Positions 1 through 7,778 of a DNA stretch of 11,868 nucleotides are shown here, piece by piece. The notes beneath the pieces were generated by a model that saw nothing but the letters and a program-made list of their open reading frames with translations, was not told where the DNA came from and ran no database searches. A program made the translations under genes and the position numbers. The first letter of the stretch is position 1. Each line of letters starts with the position of its first letter. Origin of the DNA: an uncultured Helicobacteraceae bacterium (GTDB lineage Bacteria; Campylobacterota; Campylobacteria; Campylobacterales; Sulfurimonadaceae); contig CAIUZU010000368.1 in NCBI GenBank assembly GCA_903903705.1, positions 1 to 11,868 on the forward strand. The letters run 5' to 3'.

Positions 1-22
1 TAAAATTGCAAACTTTTAAAAA

Positions 23-28
23 AAAGGG
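23..28 (+). promoter_or_regulatory. Ribosome binding site of pstC, deciding its start
   Basis: AAAGGG lies 7 bases before the TTG at 36 and is the only good Shine-Dalgarno match near the beginning of this gene. The earlier in-frame TTG at 6 has too little upstream sequence in the window to judge its own site. The reading frame is also open to the window edge, so a start outside cannot be excluded. The motif is seen in the sequence; its use is inferred. Confidence 0.55.
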
Positions 29-35
29 TATAAAG

Positions 36-896
36 TTGAATAATATAGTCGATAAAATTTTTGCCAATTCAACAAAATTTATAGCTTTTGGCGTACTATT
101 GCTGGTTGCTTGGATCTTTGCAGTTCTTTTTGAGCACTCTTTAGAGTCTATAAAAGCTTTTGGATTTTCATTTATAACCGATGATAAATGGGCGCCAAAC
201 TTAGAAAAATTCGGTGCGCTTCCAGCAATTTACGGCTCTGTCGTCTCAACTTTTTTGGCAATGATTTTAGCTGTTCCGGTGGCTATAGGAATTGCAATCT
301 TTTTAAGCGAGATAGCACATGCAAAGCTTAAAACTCCAGTCGGCATATCCATCGAACTTTTAGCAGCCATTCCATCCGTCATCTACGGCATGTGGGGACT
401 TTTTTACTTTGTTCCTATTATTCGTGATACTTTTGGCGGTGTCGGAATCAGCATGTTAACCGCAGGTATTGTTCTCTCTATTATGATACTTCCTTTTATG
501 GCGGCAGTAACTCGTGATGCCATGAACACGACTCCCGATATACTTAAAGAGTCTGCTTATGCACTTGGAGGAACAAAATGGGACGTCATTAAAGATATCA
601 TCATTCCGTATGCCAAAGCTGGGATTATCGGTTCATTTATTTTAGCTCTCGGACGTGCAATCGGTGAGACGATGGCGGTTACTTTTGTTATGGGGAATGT
701 TCATAAAATCTCTACAGATTTAAGAGACCCTGCAACTTCAATTCCCGTCACACTTGCAAATGAGTTTGCAGAAGCTGATAGCGAACTTTACTACTCATCT
801 CTATTTGAGTTGTCCCTGCTGCTCTTAATTATCAGTTTTACGATTATCTCTATCGCAAAATTTTACTTTCTTCGTAGAAAAAGGGTTGGCGCATGA
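36..896 (+). CDS. pstC: Phosphate ABC transporter permease PstC
   Basis: Inner-membrane permease subunit of the high-affinity phosphate importer; with PstA it forms the channel that PstB energises. Starting at TTG 36 the product is 286 residues, somewhat shorter than E. coli PstC (about 319). A first membrane segment lies at about residues 15-32, and further hydrophobic segments follow to the C-terminus, which ends in a basic FLRRKR tail. The binding-protein-dependent permease signature (EAA loop), the contact site for the ATPase, begins ESAYALGG at residues 172-179. It is followed by the family-typical GRAIGETMAVTF. The next gene, pstA, overlaps by 4 bases (ATGA), which indicates translational coupling. 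The TTG at 36 is chosen for its AAAGGG site; TTG 6 would add 10 residues. pstS is not visible and would be expected upstream. Confidence 0.95.
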   Translation: MNNIVDKIFANSTKFIAFGVLLLVAWIFAVLFEHSLESIKAFGFSFITDDKWAPNLEKFGALPAIYGSVVSTFLAMILAVPVAIGIAIFLSEIAHAKLKTPVGISIELLAAIPSVIYGMWGLFYFVPIIRDTFGGVGISMLTAGIVLSIMILPFMAAVTRDAMNTTPDILKESAYALGGTKWDVIKDIIIPYAKAGIIGSFILALGRAIGETMAVTFVMGNVHKISTDLRDPATSIPVTLANEFAEADSELYYSSLFELSLLLLIISFTIISIAKFYFLRRKRVGA

Positions 897-1735
897 CACA
901 CACTCAAAAAAGAATTTTAATCAATGAAATAGTAATGGCACTATCTACTCTCTCAGCAATTATTGGGATAGGTTTTTTGCTTTGGATACTAGGAGTTTTA
1001 GTTACAAACGGTTTAGAAGCTCTTAGCACCACTATTTTTACAGCCGAGGGAGCACCTCCGGGAAACAGCGATGGCGGTTTAAAACATGCTCTTATCGGTC
1101 AGCTTATACTTGTCTCATATGCGGCACTGTTTGGTGTTCCGCTTGGGATTTTGGCAGGAACATACCTAAGCGAATATGGGTTAAAATCCAAAATGGCAGA
1201 AACTATACGCGACATCTCAGACATCATGATGTCGGCTCCATCCATAGTTATCGGCGCTTTTGTTTATGCAATCGTTGTTGCTCCAATGGGGCATTTTAGC
1301 GGATGGGCAGGTTCTATTGCTCTTGCGATTATCATGATACCGATTATTTTAAGAACAACCGATGACATGTTGCAACTCGTTCCGTCAACTCTGCGTGAAG
1401 CCGCTTTTGCTCTTGGCGCACCAAAGTATAAAGTGATTATTCAAGTAGTTTACCGTGGAGCAAAAGCCGGCATATTAACCGGTGTTTTACTCGGAGTAGC
1501 TAGAGTTGCAGGAGAAACGGCACCGCTTCTCTTTACCTCATTTAATGATAACTTTTTAAATACAAATATGAATGAGCCGATGGCATCTCTAACCGTAACC
1601 ATATATAACTATGCGACAAGCCCTTATGAAGACTGGCAGCAACTTGGATGGGCAGCGGCATTTATTTTGAGTATGTTTATTTTGACTCTAAATATAATCG
1701 GACGACTATTTTTATTAAAACGAAAAGGTAGATAA
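893..1735 (+). CDS. pstA: Phosphate ABC transporter permease PstA
   Basis: Second inner-membrane permease of the Pst phosphate importer, the partner of PstC. It has 280 residues, close to the usual PstA length. A long hydrophobic segment near the N-terminus (about residues 13-40) is followed by a periplasmic stretch containing [13 protein letters not shown]. The core permease domain contains [14 protein letters not shown] and the ATPase-contacting EAA loop, which begins [12 protein letters not shown] with its Glu at residue 169. The PstA-typical [14 protein letters not shown] follows. The ATG is preceded by AAGGG at 881-885 with 7 bases of spacing and lies inside the end of pstC. The stop overlaps the pstB start by one base (TAATG). 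Both junctions support fixed-ratio translation of the transporter subunits. Confidence 0.95.
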   Translation: MTHTQKRILINEIVMALSTLSAIIGIGFLLWILGVLVTNGLEALSTTIFTAEGAPPGNSDGGLKHALIGQLILVSYAALFGVPLGILAGTYLSEYGLKSKMAETIRDISDIMMSAPSIVIGAFVYAIVVAPMGHFSGWAGSIALAIIMIPIILRTTDDMLQLVPSTLREAAFALGAPKYKVIIQVVYRGAKAGILTGVLLGVARVAGETAPLLFTSFNDNFLNTNMNEPMASLTVTIYNYATSPYEDWQQLGWAAAFILSMFILTLNIIGRLFLLKRKGR

Positions 1736-2520
1736 TGGCAACAATTGTTGAGATAACTGAACCAAAAGCACTAGAAGTTAAAGATTTTGAATTTACTTAT
1801 GCAAAAGCGGATGCACCGAGCATAAAAAAACTCTCAATGCCTATTGCAAGACACAATATAACGGCTCTTATAGGACCATCAGGATGCGGTAAAACAACAC
1901 TTCTTAGAAGTTTCAACCGCATACATGATCTCTATCCGGGAAACAAATACGAGGGTGAAATAATTTTTAAAGATAGGAATATCTTGACCCCAAAAGAAGA
2001 TCTCATCAAACTTAGAATTCAAATAGGAATGATTTTTCAAAAACCGACGGCTTTTCCGATGAGCATTTTTGATAATGTTGCTTACGGAATGAGACTTCAA
2101 GGGATAAAAAACAAAACCGAACTTCAAGGAAGAGTTGAAAAAGCACTTCAAGATGCGGCGATTTGGGGAGAAGTTAAAGATAGACTAAAGCATGATGCAA
2201 ACGGTTTGTCGGGCGGACAGCAGCAAAGACTCTGCATAGCAAGAGCAATTGCGGTTGAGCCTGAAGTTTTACTTTTTGACGAACCGACTTCCGCACTTGA
2301 CCCGATTTCGACAGGCGGAATCGAAGAGCTGATTGTCGAGCTTAGAGAGAGGGTTTCAATCATAATAGTAACTCACAATATGCAGCAGGCTGCAAGAGTA
2401 AGTGATTATACAGGGTTTATGTATCTGGGAGAGCTTGTAGAACTTGGTCGTACCGAGGAGATTTTTGTTACGCCCAGAGAGAGACTGACAGAAGAGTACA
2501 TAACCGGTAAATTCGGTTGA
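1735..2520 (+). CDS. pstB: Phosphate ABC transporter ATP-binding protein PstB
   Basis: Cytoplasmic ATPase that drives phosphate uptake through PstC/PstA. It has 261 residues, normal for PstB. All nucleotide-binding motifs are present and intact: Walker A GPSGCGKT at 47-54, a Q-loop in [16 protein letters not shown] with the PstB-typical 'FPMSI' stretch, the signature LSGGQQQR starting at 158, Walker B ending D182-E183, the D-loop SALDP, and the switch histidine H214 in VTHNM. The N-terminus carries about 12 residues before the ABC fold (EVKDFEFTY), which is common in this family. AAAAGG at 1723-1728 serves as ribosome binding site inside the end of pstA. The gene is followed after 33 bases by phoU. 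Confidence 0.97.
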   Translation: MATIVEITEPKALEVKDFEFTYAKADAPSIKKLSMPIARHNITALIGPSGCGKTTLLRSFNRIHDLYPGNKYEGEIIFKDRNILTPKEDLIKLRIQIGMIFQKPTAFPMSIFDNVAYGMRLQGIKNKTELQGRVEKALQDAAIWGEVKDRLKHDANGLSGGQQQRLCIARAIAVEPEVLLFDEPTSALDPISTGGIEELIVELRERVSIIIVTHNMQQAARVSDYTGFMYLGELVELGRTEEIFVTPRERLTEEYITGKFG

Positions 2521-2553
2521 TATAAAAAATATTATAAAAAATAAGGGGCGAAA

Positions 2554-3225
2554 ATGTCTACAAAATATCATGAAAAAATAAGCACAATAAGAGGGAAAAT
2601 TTCTCTTCTTTTAGAAAACATAACAGTTGCCGATGAACTTTCTTTAGAAGCCTTTAAATCTTCTGATGCGGCTAAATTTAAAGAAGTTGAAATTAAGCTT
2701 GATAAAATAGGGTTAAAGGGCGATGATATCGACAATGAGATTATCAAAACATTTGCTCTTTTTGGACCAGAGGCAAAAGAGCTTCGATTTTTAGTATCCT
2801 ATTTAAAAATGACAAATGAGATTGTTCGCATTGGAGAGGGCGTAAAAAAATATGCACGCAGAATGAGTGAACATACAAGTAGCGGATGCAATCTTGAATC
2901 ATTTAAACCTAGCATTTTGCTTCTGCATAAGAGTAGCGTAAATGCTTTAAAATATATTTTAGAGTGTTTTAGTAAGCAGGATGAATGTAACTATGAGGAC
3001 ATTTACAGAAAAGTGCTTGTTGAAGAAAGCATGAATGATGATCTTTTTGCAGTTCTTGAAAAAGAAATTCTTAATAAAATCATAGATGAGAAAGAGCTGT
3101 CTATCGATTATGTGAAAATTTTGGGAAGTCTAAGAAAACTTGAGAGATCTTGCGACAGAAGTGTAAATATTGCAAATCTCATGATGTACGCCGAACAAGG
3201 TGGAGAGATTAAACTCTTTAACTAA
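2554..3225 (+). CDS. phoU: PhoU-family phosphate signalling protein
   Basis: Cytoplasmic, all-helical regulator that in other bacteria restrains the Pst transporter and, where present, links it to the PhoR/PhoB two-component system. It has 223 residues, the usual length, and contains the two PhoU repeats. Repeat 1 contains FGPEAKELRFLVSYLKMTNE followed by VRIGEGVKKYAR (about residues 70-103). Repeat 2 ends with LERSCDRSVNIANLM from about residue 196. The second motif closely matches the 'ERIGDRCQNI' form I recall from E. coli PhoU, whereas the first has E95 where Asp is usual. It is the last gene of the pst operon, with its own AAGGGG site about 7 bases before the ATG and a hairpin terminator just after the stop. 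No phoR/phoB is in the window, so its signalling partner cannot be named. Confidence 0.92.
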   Translation: MSTKYHEKISTIRGKISLLLENITVADELSLEAFKSSDAAKFKEVEIKLDKIGLKGDDIDNEIIKTFALFGPEAKELRFLVSYLKMTNEIVRIGEGVKKYARRMSEHTSSGCNLESFKPSILLLHKSSVNALKYILECFSKQDECNYEDIYRKVLVEESMNDDLFAVLEKEILNKIIDEKELSIDYVKILGSLRKLERSCDRSVNIANLMMYAEQGGEIKLFN

Positions 3226-3234
3226 ACTTCCTTA

Positions 3235-3271
3235 TAACTGTTTAAAATTTAAGCAGTTAGCTCTTTTTTTT
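3235..3271 (+). terminator. Rho-independent terminator after phoU
   Basis: TAACTG (3235-3240) pairs with CAGTTA (3254-3259). The stem extends inward to about 10 base pairs (TAACTGTTTA with TAAGCAGTTA, one G-U pair), leaving a loop of about 5 bases. After four bases comes a run of eight T (3264-3271). A second complementary pair, CTTCCT at 3227-3232 and AGGAAG at 3272-3277, could close an outer stem around the whole element. It sits 10 bases after the phoU stop and separates the pst operon from glnA. The T-run also occupies the -35 region of the glnA promoter. Confidence 0.7.
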
Positions 3272-3283
3272 AGGAAGCCGATT

Positions 3284-3298
3284 TGGGTATACTATTGC
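3284..3298 (+). promoter_or_regulatory. glnA promoter: overlapping sigma-54 -24/-12 and sigma-70 -10 candidates
   Basis: TGG at 3284-3286 and TTGC at 3295-3298 have exactly the spacing of the sigma-54 consensus (GG, ten bases, GC). Between them TATACT at 3288-3293 reads as a good sigma-70 -10 box, with a run of T from 3264 to 3271 in the -35 region, as is usual in this phylum. Sigma-70 use would start transcription near 3300 and leave a leader of about 24 bases before the ATG at 3324. Sigma-54 use would start near 3310, right on the ribosome binding site AGGAG (3310-3314), which counts against it. Both motifs are seen; which one works is not known. Confidence 0.5.
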
Positions 3299-3323
3299 CA
3301 ATAAAATTTAGGAGATTATTAAG

Positions 3324-4754
3324 ATGGGGAAATTTGTAAACAACATAGAAGAATTTTTTGCCTTTTGCGAAGAAAATGATGTTCAATTCGTAGATTTGAG
3401 ATTTACGGATTTAAAAGGTACATGGCACCATGTTACATACAGAGCAAGTGCTATAAATGAAGGAAACTTAACAAACGGATTCCCATTTGACGGCTCTTCA
3501 ATCGATAAATGGCAACCGATTAACAAATCTGACATGCTTTTAAAAGCTGATGTTCCAACTGCGTTTTTAGACCCCTTTACTGCAGATCCTACCATAATTA
3601 TTTTTTGTGATGTTTATGACATTTACAAAGGTCAAATGTATGAAAAATGTCCTCGTTCAATCGCAAAAGCAACACTTAAACATGCTGAGTCTTTAGGTAT
3701 TGCCGATGCTGCATATTTTGGACCGGAAAATGAGTTTTTTGTTTTTGACGATGTAAGATTTATCGACAACATGAACGAATCAGGATACAAAATCGACACT
3801 GAAGAGGGCGAGTGGAACTCAAATACTCGCTACAAAGACGGTTACAACACTGGTCACCGTGGTGGTGTAAAAGGCGGTTACTTTCCGGTAGCTCCGCTTG
3901 ACACACAAGTAGATCTAAGAGCTGAAATGATGCAAGTTTTAGAGCAAGTTGGACTTGAAGTTATTTTAGGTCACCACGAAGTTGCTCAAGGTCAAGGCGA
4001 AATCGGTATCGTTTTCTCTGACATCATCGGTGCAGCGGACAATGTTCAAAAACTAAAATATGTAATTAAAATGGTTGCTCACCTAAACGGTAAAACTGCA
4101 ACATTTATGCCAAAACCACTTTTCGGTGACAATGGAAACGGTATGCATGTTCACCAATCACTATGGAAAGATGGTAAAAACCTTTTCTACAAAGAGGGCA
4201 ACTACGCTAATATCTCGGATATGGCTCTTCACTATATCGGCGGTATTTTCCAACATGCAAAAGCGGTTGCAGCACTTACTAACCCATCAACAAACTCTTA
4301 CAAAAGACTTATTCCGGGACTTGAAGCTCCTTCAATTTTGACTTACTCTATGCAAAATCGTTCGGCGTCTTGCCGTATCCCATACGGTGCCGGCGAAAAA
4401 GCTACTCGTATTGAGATGAGATTTCCAGACTCAACTTCTTGCCCATATCTTGCATTTGCGGTAATGATGATGGCAGGACTTGACGGAATTAAAAACAAAA
4501 CTGTTCCGGTTGGTCCAATGGATGAGGATTTATTTGAACTGAGCCTAGATGAAATTCGTGAAAAAGGCATTCCTCAAATGCCTCATACTCTTCGTGAAGC
4601 AACTGAAGCACTTATCGCTGATAATGCGTTCTTAAAACCTGTATTTACGGATACATTTATAGAAGACTATCAACACTATATGTTTGAAAGACAAATCTGG
4701 CCGGATGAGAGACGCCCGACAGCTTACGAGTTCAAAACAACATACAGCTGCTAA
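3324..4754 (+). CDS. glnA: Type I glutamine synthetase GlnA, lacking the adenylylation tyrosine
   Basis: Makes glutamine from glutamate, ammonia and ATP; the central ammonium-assimilating enzyme, a cytoplasmic dodecamer in this family. It has 476 residues, close to the 469 of E. coli GlnA. Visible active-site features are GPENEFF with metal ligands E135 and E137, [16 protein letters not shown] with H275, and NRSASCRIP from N345. The middle of the protein carries the insertion typical of the beta subclass (about residues 150-180). The site corresponding to the regulatory Tyr397 of E. coli (NLYDLPPEE) reads DLFELSLDE here, with F404, so adenylylation cannot occur at that position. I recall the same change in Helicobacter pylori GlnA. 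AGGAG at 3310-3314 is the ribosome binding site. The gene is flanked by terminators and is probably monocistronic. Confidence 0.97.
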   Translation: MGKFVNNIEEFFAFCEENDVQFVDLRFTDLKGTWHHVTYRASAINEGNLTNGFPFDGSSIDKWQPINKSDMLLKADVPTAFLDPFTADPTIIIFCDVYDIYKGQMYEKCPRSIAKATLKHAESLGIADAAYFGPENEFFVFDDVRFIDNMNESGYKIDTEEGEWNSNTRYKDGYNTGHRGGVKGGYFPVAPLDTQVDLRAEMMQVLEQVGLEVILGHHEVAQGQGEIGIVFSDIIGAADNVQKLKYVIKMVAHLNGKTATFMPKPLFGDNGNGMHVHQSLWKDGKNLFYKEGNYANISDMALHYIGGIFQHAKAVAALTNPSTNSYKRLIPGLEAPSILTYSMQNRSASCRIPYGAGEKATRIEMRFPDSTSCPYLAFAVMMMAGLDGIKNKTVPVGPMDEDLFELSLDEIREKGIPQMPHTLREATEALIADNAFLKPVFTDTFIEDYQHYMFERQIWPDERRPTAYEFKTTYSC

Positions 4755-4821
4755 CAACGGCTTTACTCTTTTTTCTCAGGCTTGCCCCTAGACAAAAAGA
4801 CAAAGTACTATAAAAAATTTA

Positions 4822-4844
4822 AATCCCGCTTTTTTTGCGGGATT
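4822..4844 (+). terminator. Terminator hairpin between glnA and leuA
   Basis: AATCCCGC (4822-4829) and GCGGGATT (4837-4844) form a perfect 8-base-pair stem around a loop of seven T. The T-tract after the stem is weak on the plus strand (ACTTCACTTTT). On the minus strand the stem is followed by a better T-run (complement of TAAAAAATTT at 4811-4820), although no minus-strand gene ends here. It lies 67 bases after the glnA stop and before the leuA promoter, so its natural role is to end the glnA transcript. The rest of the 195-base gap (4755-4821) shows no gene. Confidence 0.7.
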
Positions 4845-4880
4845 ACTTCACTTTTAAAAATAATCAACTAACCACAAATT

Positions 4881-4889
4881 TGCTATAAT
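4881..4889 (+). promoter_or_regulatory. leuA promoter (extended -10)
   Basis: TGCTATAAT is a perfect TATAAT (4884-4889) preceded by the extended -10 dinucleotide TG. No -35 box is evident, as is common in Campylobacterota. The predicted start is near 4896, giving a leader of about 54 bases. The same TGCTAYAAT form occurs before the cytochrome gene at 7741. Confidence 0.7.
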
Positions 4890-4896
4890 TCGCGCC

Positions 4897-4907
4897 ACAA
4901 TAATTGT
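4897..4907. repeat. Short perfect inverted repeat at the leuA transcription start
   Basis: ACAAT-A-ATTGT is an 11-base perfect palindrome that begins at the predicted start of the leuA transcript. Its position would suit a repressor operator, but the motif is short and AT-rich and could be chance. The leader contains no leucine-rich peptide, so classical leucine attenuation is not supported. Confidence 0.25.
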
Positions 4908-4949
4908 ATGTAAGAGTGCATTATTGAAATTCAAGTTTAAAGGTATATC

Positions 4950-6608
4950 ATGAAAAATATTCCAGAGGGGAAATATCGTCCCTACCCAAAAATAGATTTG
5001 CCAAATAGAAAATGGCCAAGCAACAGCATAACAAAAGCTCCTAAGTGGTGCAGTGTAGATTTACGTGACGGTAATCAAGCACTTATCAACCCAATGGACA
5101 TGAACAAAAAACTTGAACTTTTCGCACTCTTACTCAAAATCGGATTTAAAGAGATAGAGGTTGGATTTCCCTCTGCATCAAAAGTTGAGTTTGACTTTTT
5201 ACGCCGTTTGGTTAAAGACAAACTAATTCCCGATGATGTAACAATTCAAGTTTTGGTTCAAGCAAGAGAGCACTTAATCGCTAAAACTTTTGAAGCACTT
5301 GAGGGCGTAAAAAAGGCAACCGTTCATCTTTACAACTCAACTTCTAGTGCACAGAGAAAAATGGTTTTTAAAAAATCAAGAGAAGAGATTATCGCACTTG
5401 CTTTAGAGGGTGTAGATTTGGTTAAAAAGTATGAAAAAGATTTTAAAGGAGAGCTTTTCTTAGAGTATTCACCTGAGAGTTTTACAGGAACTGAGCTTGA
5501 ATATGCCGCAGAAATCTCAAATGCGGTAACTGCCAGATGGGGAATAAGCGATAAAAGAAAAGTTATCATCAACTTGCCTGCAACGGTAGAGATGGCAACG
5601 CCCAATATCTATGCAGATCAGATAGAGTGGATGAGCAACCATTTGGACAATCGTGAAAATGTAATTATCTCAACGCATACACATAACGACAGAGGCACAA
5701 GTGTTGCAGCAACAGAGCTTGCACTTTTGGCGGGCGCAGACAGAGTAGAGGGAACACTTTTAAGTAACGGTGAGAGAACAGGCAATGTGGACATTATAAC
5801 GCTTGCACTTAACATGACTACTCAAGGCGTTGATTCTCATCTTGATTTTAGCAATGTAAATGAGGTTTTAGATGTGGTTGAGAGATGTACGGAGATGAAG
5901 ACTCATGCTCGTCATCCATATGTGGGAGAGTTGGTTTATACCGCATTTTCAGGTTCTCACCAAGATGCCATCAATAAAGGTTTGGCTCATAGAAAATCAA
6001 ACAGAGATGCTTTTTGGGAAGTTCCTTATCTTCCTATAGATCCAGAGGATGTCGGAAGAAGCTATGAGAGCATTATCCGTATAAACTCACAATCAGGAAA
6101 AGGCGGAGTTGCATACATTTTAGAGAAAAACTTTGGATATCAGCTTCCAAAAGCAATGCATCCAGAGGTTGGAAAGCTTGTTCAGGATGTGAGCGACAGG
6201 AAAGGTCAAGAGCTTAGTGCAGAAGAAATATTAGATATCTTCAATGAAAACTATTTTAATATAAAAGAACATATATCTTTAGTTGATTTTACTCTTGCTT
6301 CTGTCAAAGGAATCTCAAAATGTACTTTAACGTACATTTATAACGGCCAAGAGATTGTCTCTGAAGGTGAGGGAAACGGTCCTGTTGATGCATGTAAAAA
6401 TGCGCTGATGAAAAACTATAAAAATAATTTTATCATCAACTCATACTATGAGCACTCTTGTGGTCATCTAAGTTCTGCAAAAGCCATAGCTTACATCGAG
6501 ATACAGTCTGATACTACACTTTCATGTTTTGGTGTAGGAGCTGACAATGATATAGCAATGGCTTCCATAAAAGCACTATTTTGTGCACTAAATAGAGCAT
6601 TTCATTAA
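4950..6608 (+). CDS. leuA: 2-isopropylmalate synthase, type 2 (LeuA)
   Basis: Condenses acetyl-CoA with 2-oxoisovalerate to 2-isopropylmalate, the committed step of leucine synthesis, in the cytoplasm. It has 552 residues, longer than the E. coli enzyme (about 523) and like the yeast/mycobacterial 'type 2' form, whose N-terminal extension (KYRPYPKIDLPNRKWP) precedes the catalytic barrel. The barrel opens with the substrate and metal site LRDGNQ (R39-D40-G41-N42-Q43) and carries the metal-binding H243-T244-H245 in THTHNDRGT. The last 120 or so residues (from about LVDFTLASVKG, with the glycine-rich SEGEGNGPVDA) are the LeuA C-terminal domain, which normally binds leucine for feedback inhibition. 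AAAGG at 4939-4943 is the ribosome binding site. Transcription is expected from the extended -10 at 4881. No leuB, leuC or leuD is adjacent. Confidence 0.95.
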   Translation: MKNIPEGKYRPYPKIDLPNRKWPSNSITKAPKWCSVDLRDGNQALINPMDMNKKLELFALLLKIGFKEIEVGFPSASKVEFDFLRRLVKDKLIPDDVTIQVLVQAREHLIAKTFEALEGVKKATVHLYNSTSSAQRKMVFKKSREEIIALALEGVDLVKKYEKDFKGELFLEYSPESFTGTELEYAAEISNAVTARWGISDKRKVIINLPATVEMATPNIYADQIEWMSNHLDNRENVIISTHTHNDRGTSVAATELALLAGADRVEGTLLSNGERTGNVDIITLALNMTTQGVDSHLDFSNVNEVLDVVERCTEMKTHARHPYVGELVYTAFSGSHQDAINKGLAHRKSNRDAFWEVPYLPIDPEDVGRSYESIIRINSQSGKGGVAYILEKNFGYQLPKAMHPEVGKLVQDVSDRKGQELSAEEILDIFNENYFNIKEHISLVDFTLASVKGISKCTLTYIYNGQEIVSEGEGNGPVDACKNALMKNYKNNFIINSYYEHSCGHLSSAKAIAYIEIQSDTTLSCFGVGADNDIAMASIKALFCALNRAFH

Positions 6609-6673
6609 ATTTTTCGCTAAAGGAAGAAAATTATTCTCTTACTTTTTTTGATTTTTAAAATACAAGGTACTAT

Positions 6674-7654
6674 ATGATTCTTTTTACGTTGGCAATTATT
6701 ATCGGTTTTATACTCTTGGTTTGGAGTGCAGATAGATTTGTAGAGGGTGCGGCATCGACGGCAAAACATCTAGGCATGCCAACTCTTCTTATCGGCGTCT
6801 TGATAGTCGGATTTGGAACTAGTGCACCCGAGATGGTAGTATCGGCAGTAGCTGCAATGGAAGACAATCCAACTCTTGCTCTTGGAAATGCGATAGGTTC
6901 TAACATAGTAAATATAGCTCTTGTATTAGGTGTTACAGCCCTTGTTTCGCCGATTGTAGTACACTCAAAAATAGTAAAAAAAGAGCTTCCTCTCCTTATT
7001 TTAATTGTTTTGGTAACCGGATATCTGCTTATAGATGGTACGCTAACCATGATCGAGGGCATTATACTGCTAGGTGCTTTTTTTGCACTTGTCGGATGGT
7101 CCATTTATGCTGCTATTAAAAGCAAAGGCGATAGTTTAGAAGATGAGTTGGAGAGTGAACTCAAAGAGCATAGCATGAGCTTAAAAGATGGGATTGTCTG
7201 GGTTGGCATCGGTCTTGTTTTATTAATCATTAGCTCAAGAATTCTGGTCTGGGGTGCCGTGGGCGTTGCTCATGAGTTTGGAGTAAGTGACCTTATCATC
7301 GGACTGACAATAGTAGCACTTGGTACATCACTGCCTGAATTAGCCGCATCCGTCATTGCCGCAAAAAAAGGAGAACATGATATTGCTATAGGAAATGTTG
7401 TAGGCTCAAATATGTTTAACCTGCTTGCAGTAATCGGTATCGCTACAGTTATAAATCCTATGCAAAATATTCCGTCTGAAGTACTGCAAAGAGATTGGAT
7501 TATCATGCTTCTTCTTAGCGTTATGCTCTTAGCAATGGCATACGGATTTAAACCAAAAAAAGACGGCGTAATTAGCAGAGCCATGGGAACTTTTTTCATT
7601 CTCTGCTACATAGCTTATAACAGCTATCTCGCTATAAGCTTAGGCAATCTCTAG
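6674..7654 (+). CDS. CaCA-family calcium/sodium-type cation antiporter (YrbG-like)
   Basis: Inner-membrane cation:cation exchanger of the Ca2+:cation antiporter superfamily. It has 326 residues, about the length of E. coli YrbG. Both alpha repeats that build the ion site are intact. Repeat 1 has GTSAPE at 48-53 with GNAIGSNIVN from 71; repeat 2 has GTSLPE at 217-222 with GNVVGSNMFN from 240. Hydrophobic segments run through the protein (about ten, in two halves). They are separated by one charged loop (about residues 149-173, with DSLEDELESELKEH), as expected for the central loop of this fold. AAGG at 6664-6667 precedes the ATG. The 65-base gap after leuA holds neither a GC-rich terminator nor a promoter with room for a leader, so read-through from leuA is likely. 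The true substrate (Ca2+, Na+ or another cation) cannot be read from sequence. Confidence 0.9.
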   Translation: MILFTLAIIIGFILLVWSADRFVEGAASTAKHLGMPTLLIGVLIVGFGTSAPEMVVSAVAAMEDNPTLALGNAIGSNIVNIALVLGVTALVSPIVVHSKIVKKELPLLILIVLVTGYLLIDGTLTMIEGIILLGAFFALVGWSIYAAIKSKGDSLEDELESELKEHSMSLKDGIVWVGIGLVLLIISSRILVWGAVGVAHEFGVSDLIIGLTIVALGTSLPELAASVIAAKKGEHDIAIGNVVGSNMFNLLAVIGIATVINPMQNIPSEVLQRDWIIMLLLSVMLLAMAYGFKPKKDGVISRAMGTFFILCYIAYNSYLAISLGNL

Positions 7655-7740
7655 AAGCAAAAAGCCGAATATGCTTTGGGAAATTTCTATTTAAAATATC
7701 AAATGGAGTTTTAATTTTACTATATTCTAATATTAAATTA

Positions 7741-7749
7741 TGCTACAAT
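7741..7749 (+). promoter_or_regulatory. Promoter of the small cytochrome gene (extended -10)
   Basis: TGCTACAAT differs from the leuA promoter at one base and carries the extended -10 TG. The upstream stretch is very AT-rich with no clear -35. Predicted start is near 7756, followed by the AAGGA ribosome binding site (7766-7770) and the ATG at 7779. A weak inverted repeat, AATTG at 7747-7751 and CAATT at 7761-7765, flanks the start. The remainder of the 124-base gap (7655-7740) shows no gene and no convincing terminator for the antiporter. Confidence 0.6.
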
Positions 7750-7778
7750 TGAAAATATAACAATTAAGGATTTAGCCA

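Noticed and set aside
1..35. Pho box upstream of pstC.
   Set aside because: Only 35 bases are available and they look like a gene-to-gene junction. Any Pho-type operator would lie upstream of pstS, outside the window.
3136..3180. Apparent loss of the PhoU metal or helix motif (LERSCDRSVNI rather than ERIGDH...NI).
   Set aside because: The form with Arg after Asp also occurs in E. coli PhoU as I recall it, so this is normal variation.
4908..4926. Possible leader peptide before leuA (ATG at 4908).
   Set aside because: The ATG is followed at once by a TAA stop, and the next possible start (GTG) gives only three codons with no leucines.
6609..6673. Promoter for the antiporter gene (TAAAAT at 6656-6661).
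   Set aside because: It would start transcription only about six bases before the ATG, on or past the ribosome binding site. The gap has no terminator either, so read-through from leuA is simpler.
6670..7104. Open frame of 144 codons on the minus strand across the antiporter gene.
   Set aside because: It is antisense to a well-conserved membrane protein gene and rich in Ser/Pro/Ile, as expected from reversed hydrophobic codons. It shows no recognisable domain.
7270..7599. Minus-strand open frame of 109 codons in the second half of the antiporter gene.
   Set aside because: Its position opposite the second alpha repeat and its composition mark it as a shadow of the coding strand.
7655..7740. 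Terminator after the antiporter (AAGCA with TGCTT, and TTAAAA with TTTTAA arms).
   Set aside because: The stems are five or six mostly A-T pairs with loops of 12 or so bases and no following T-run.
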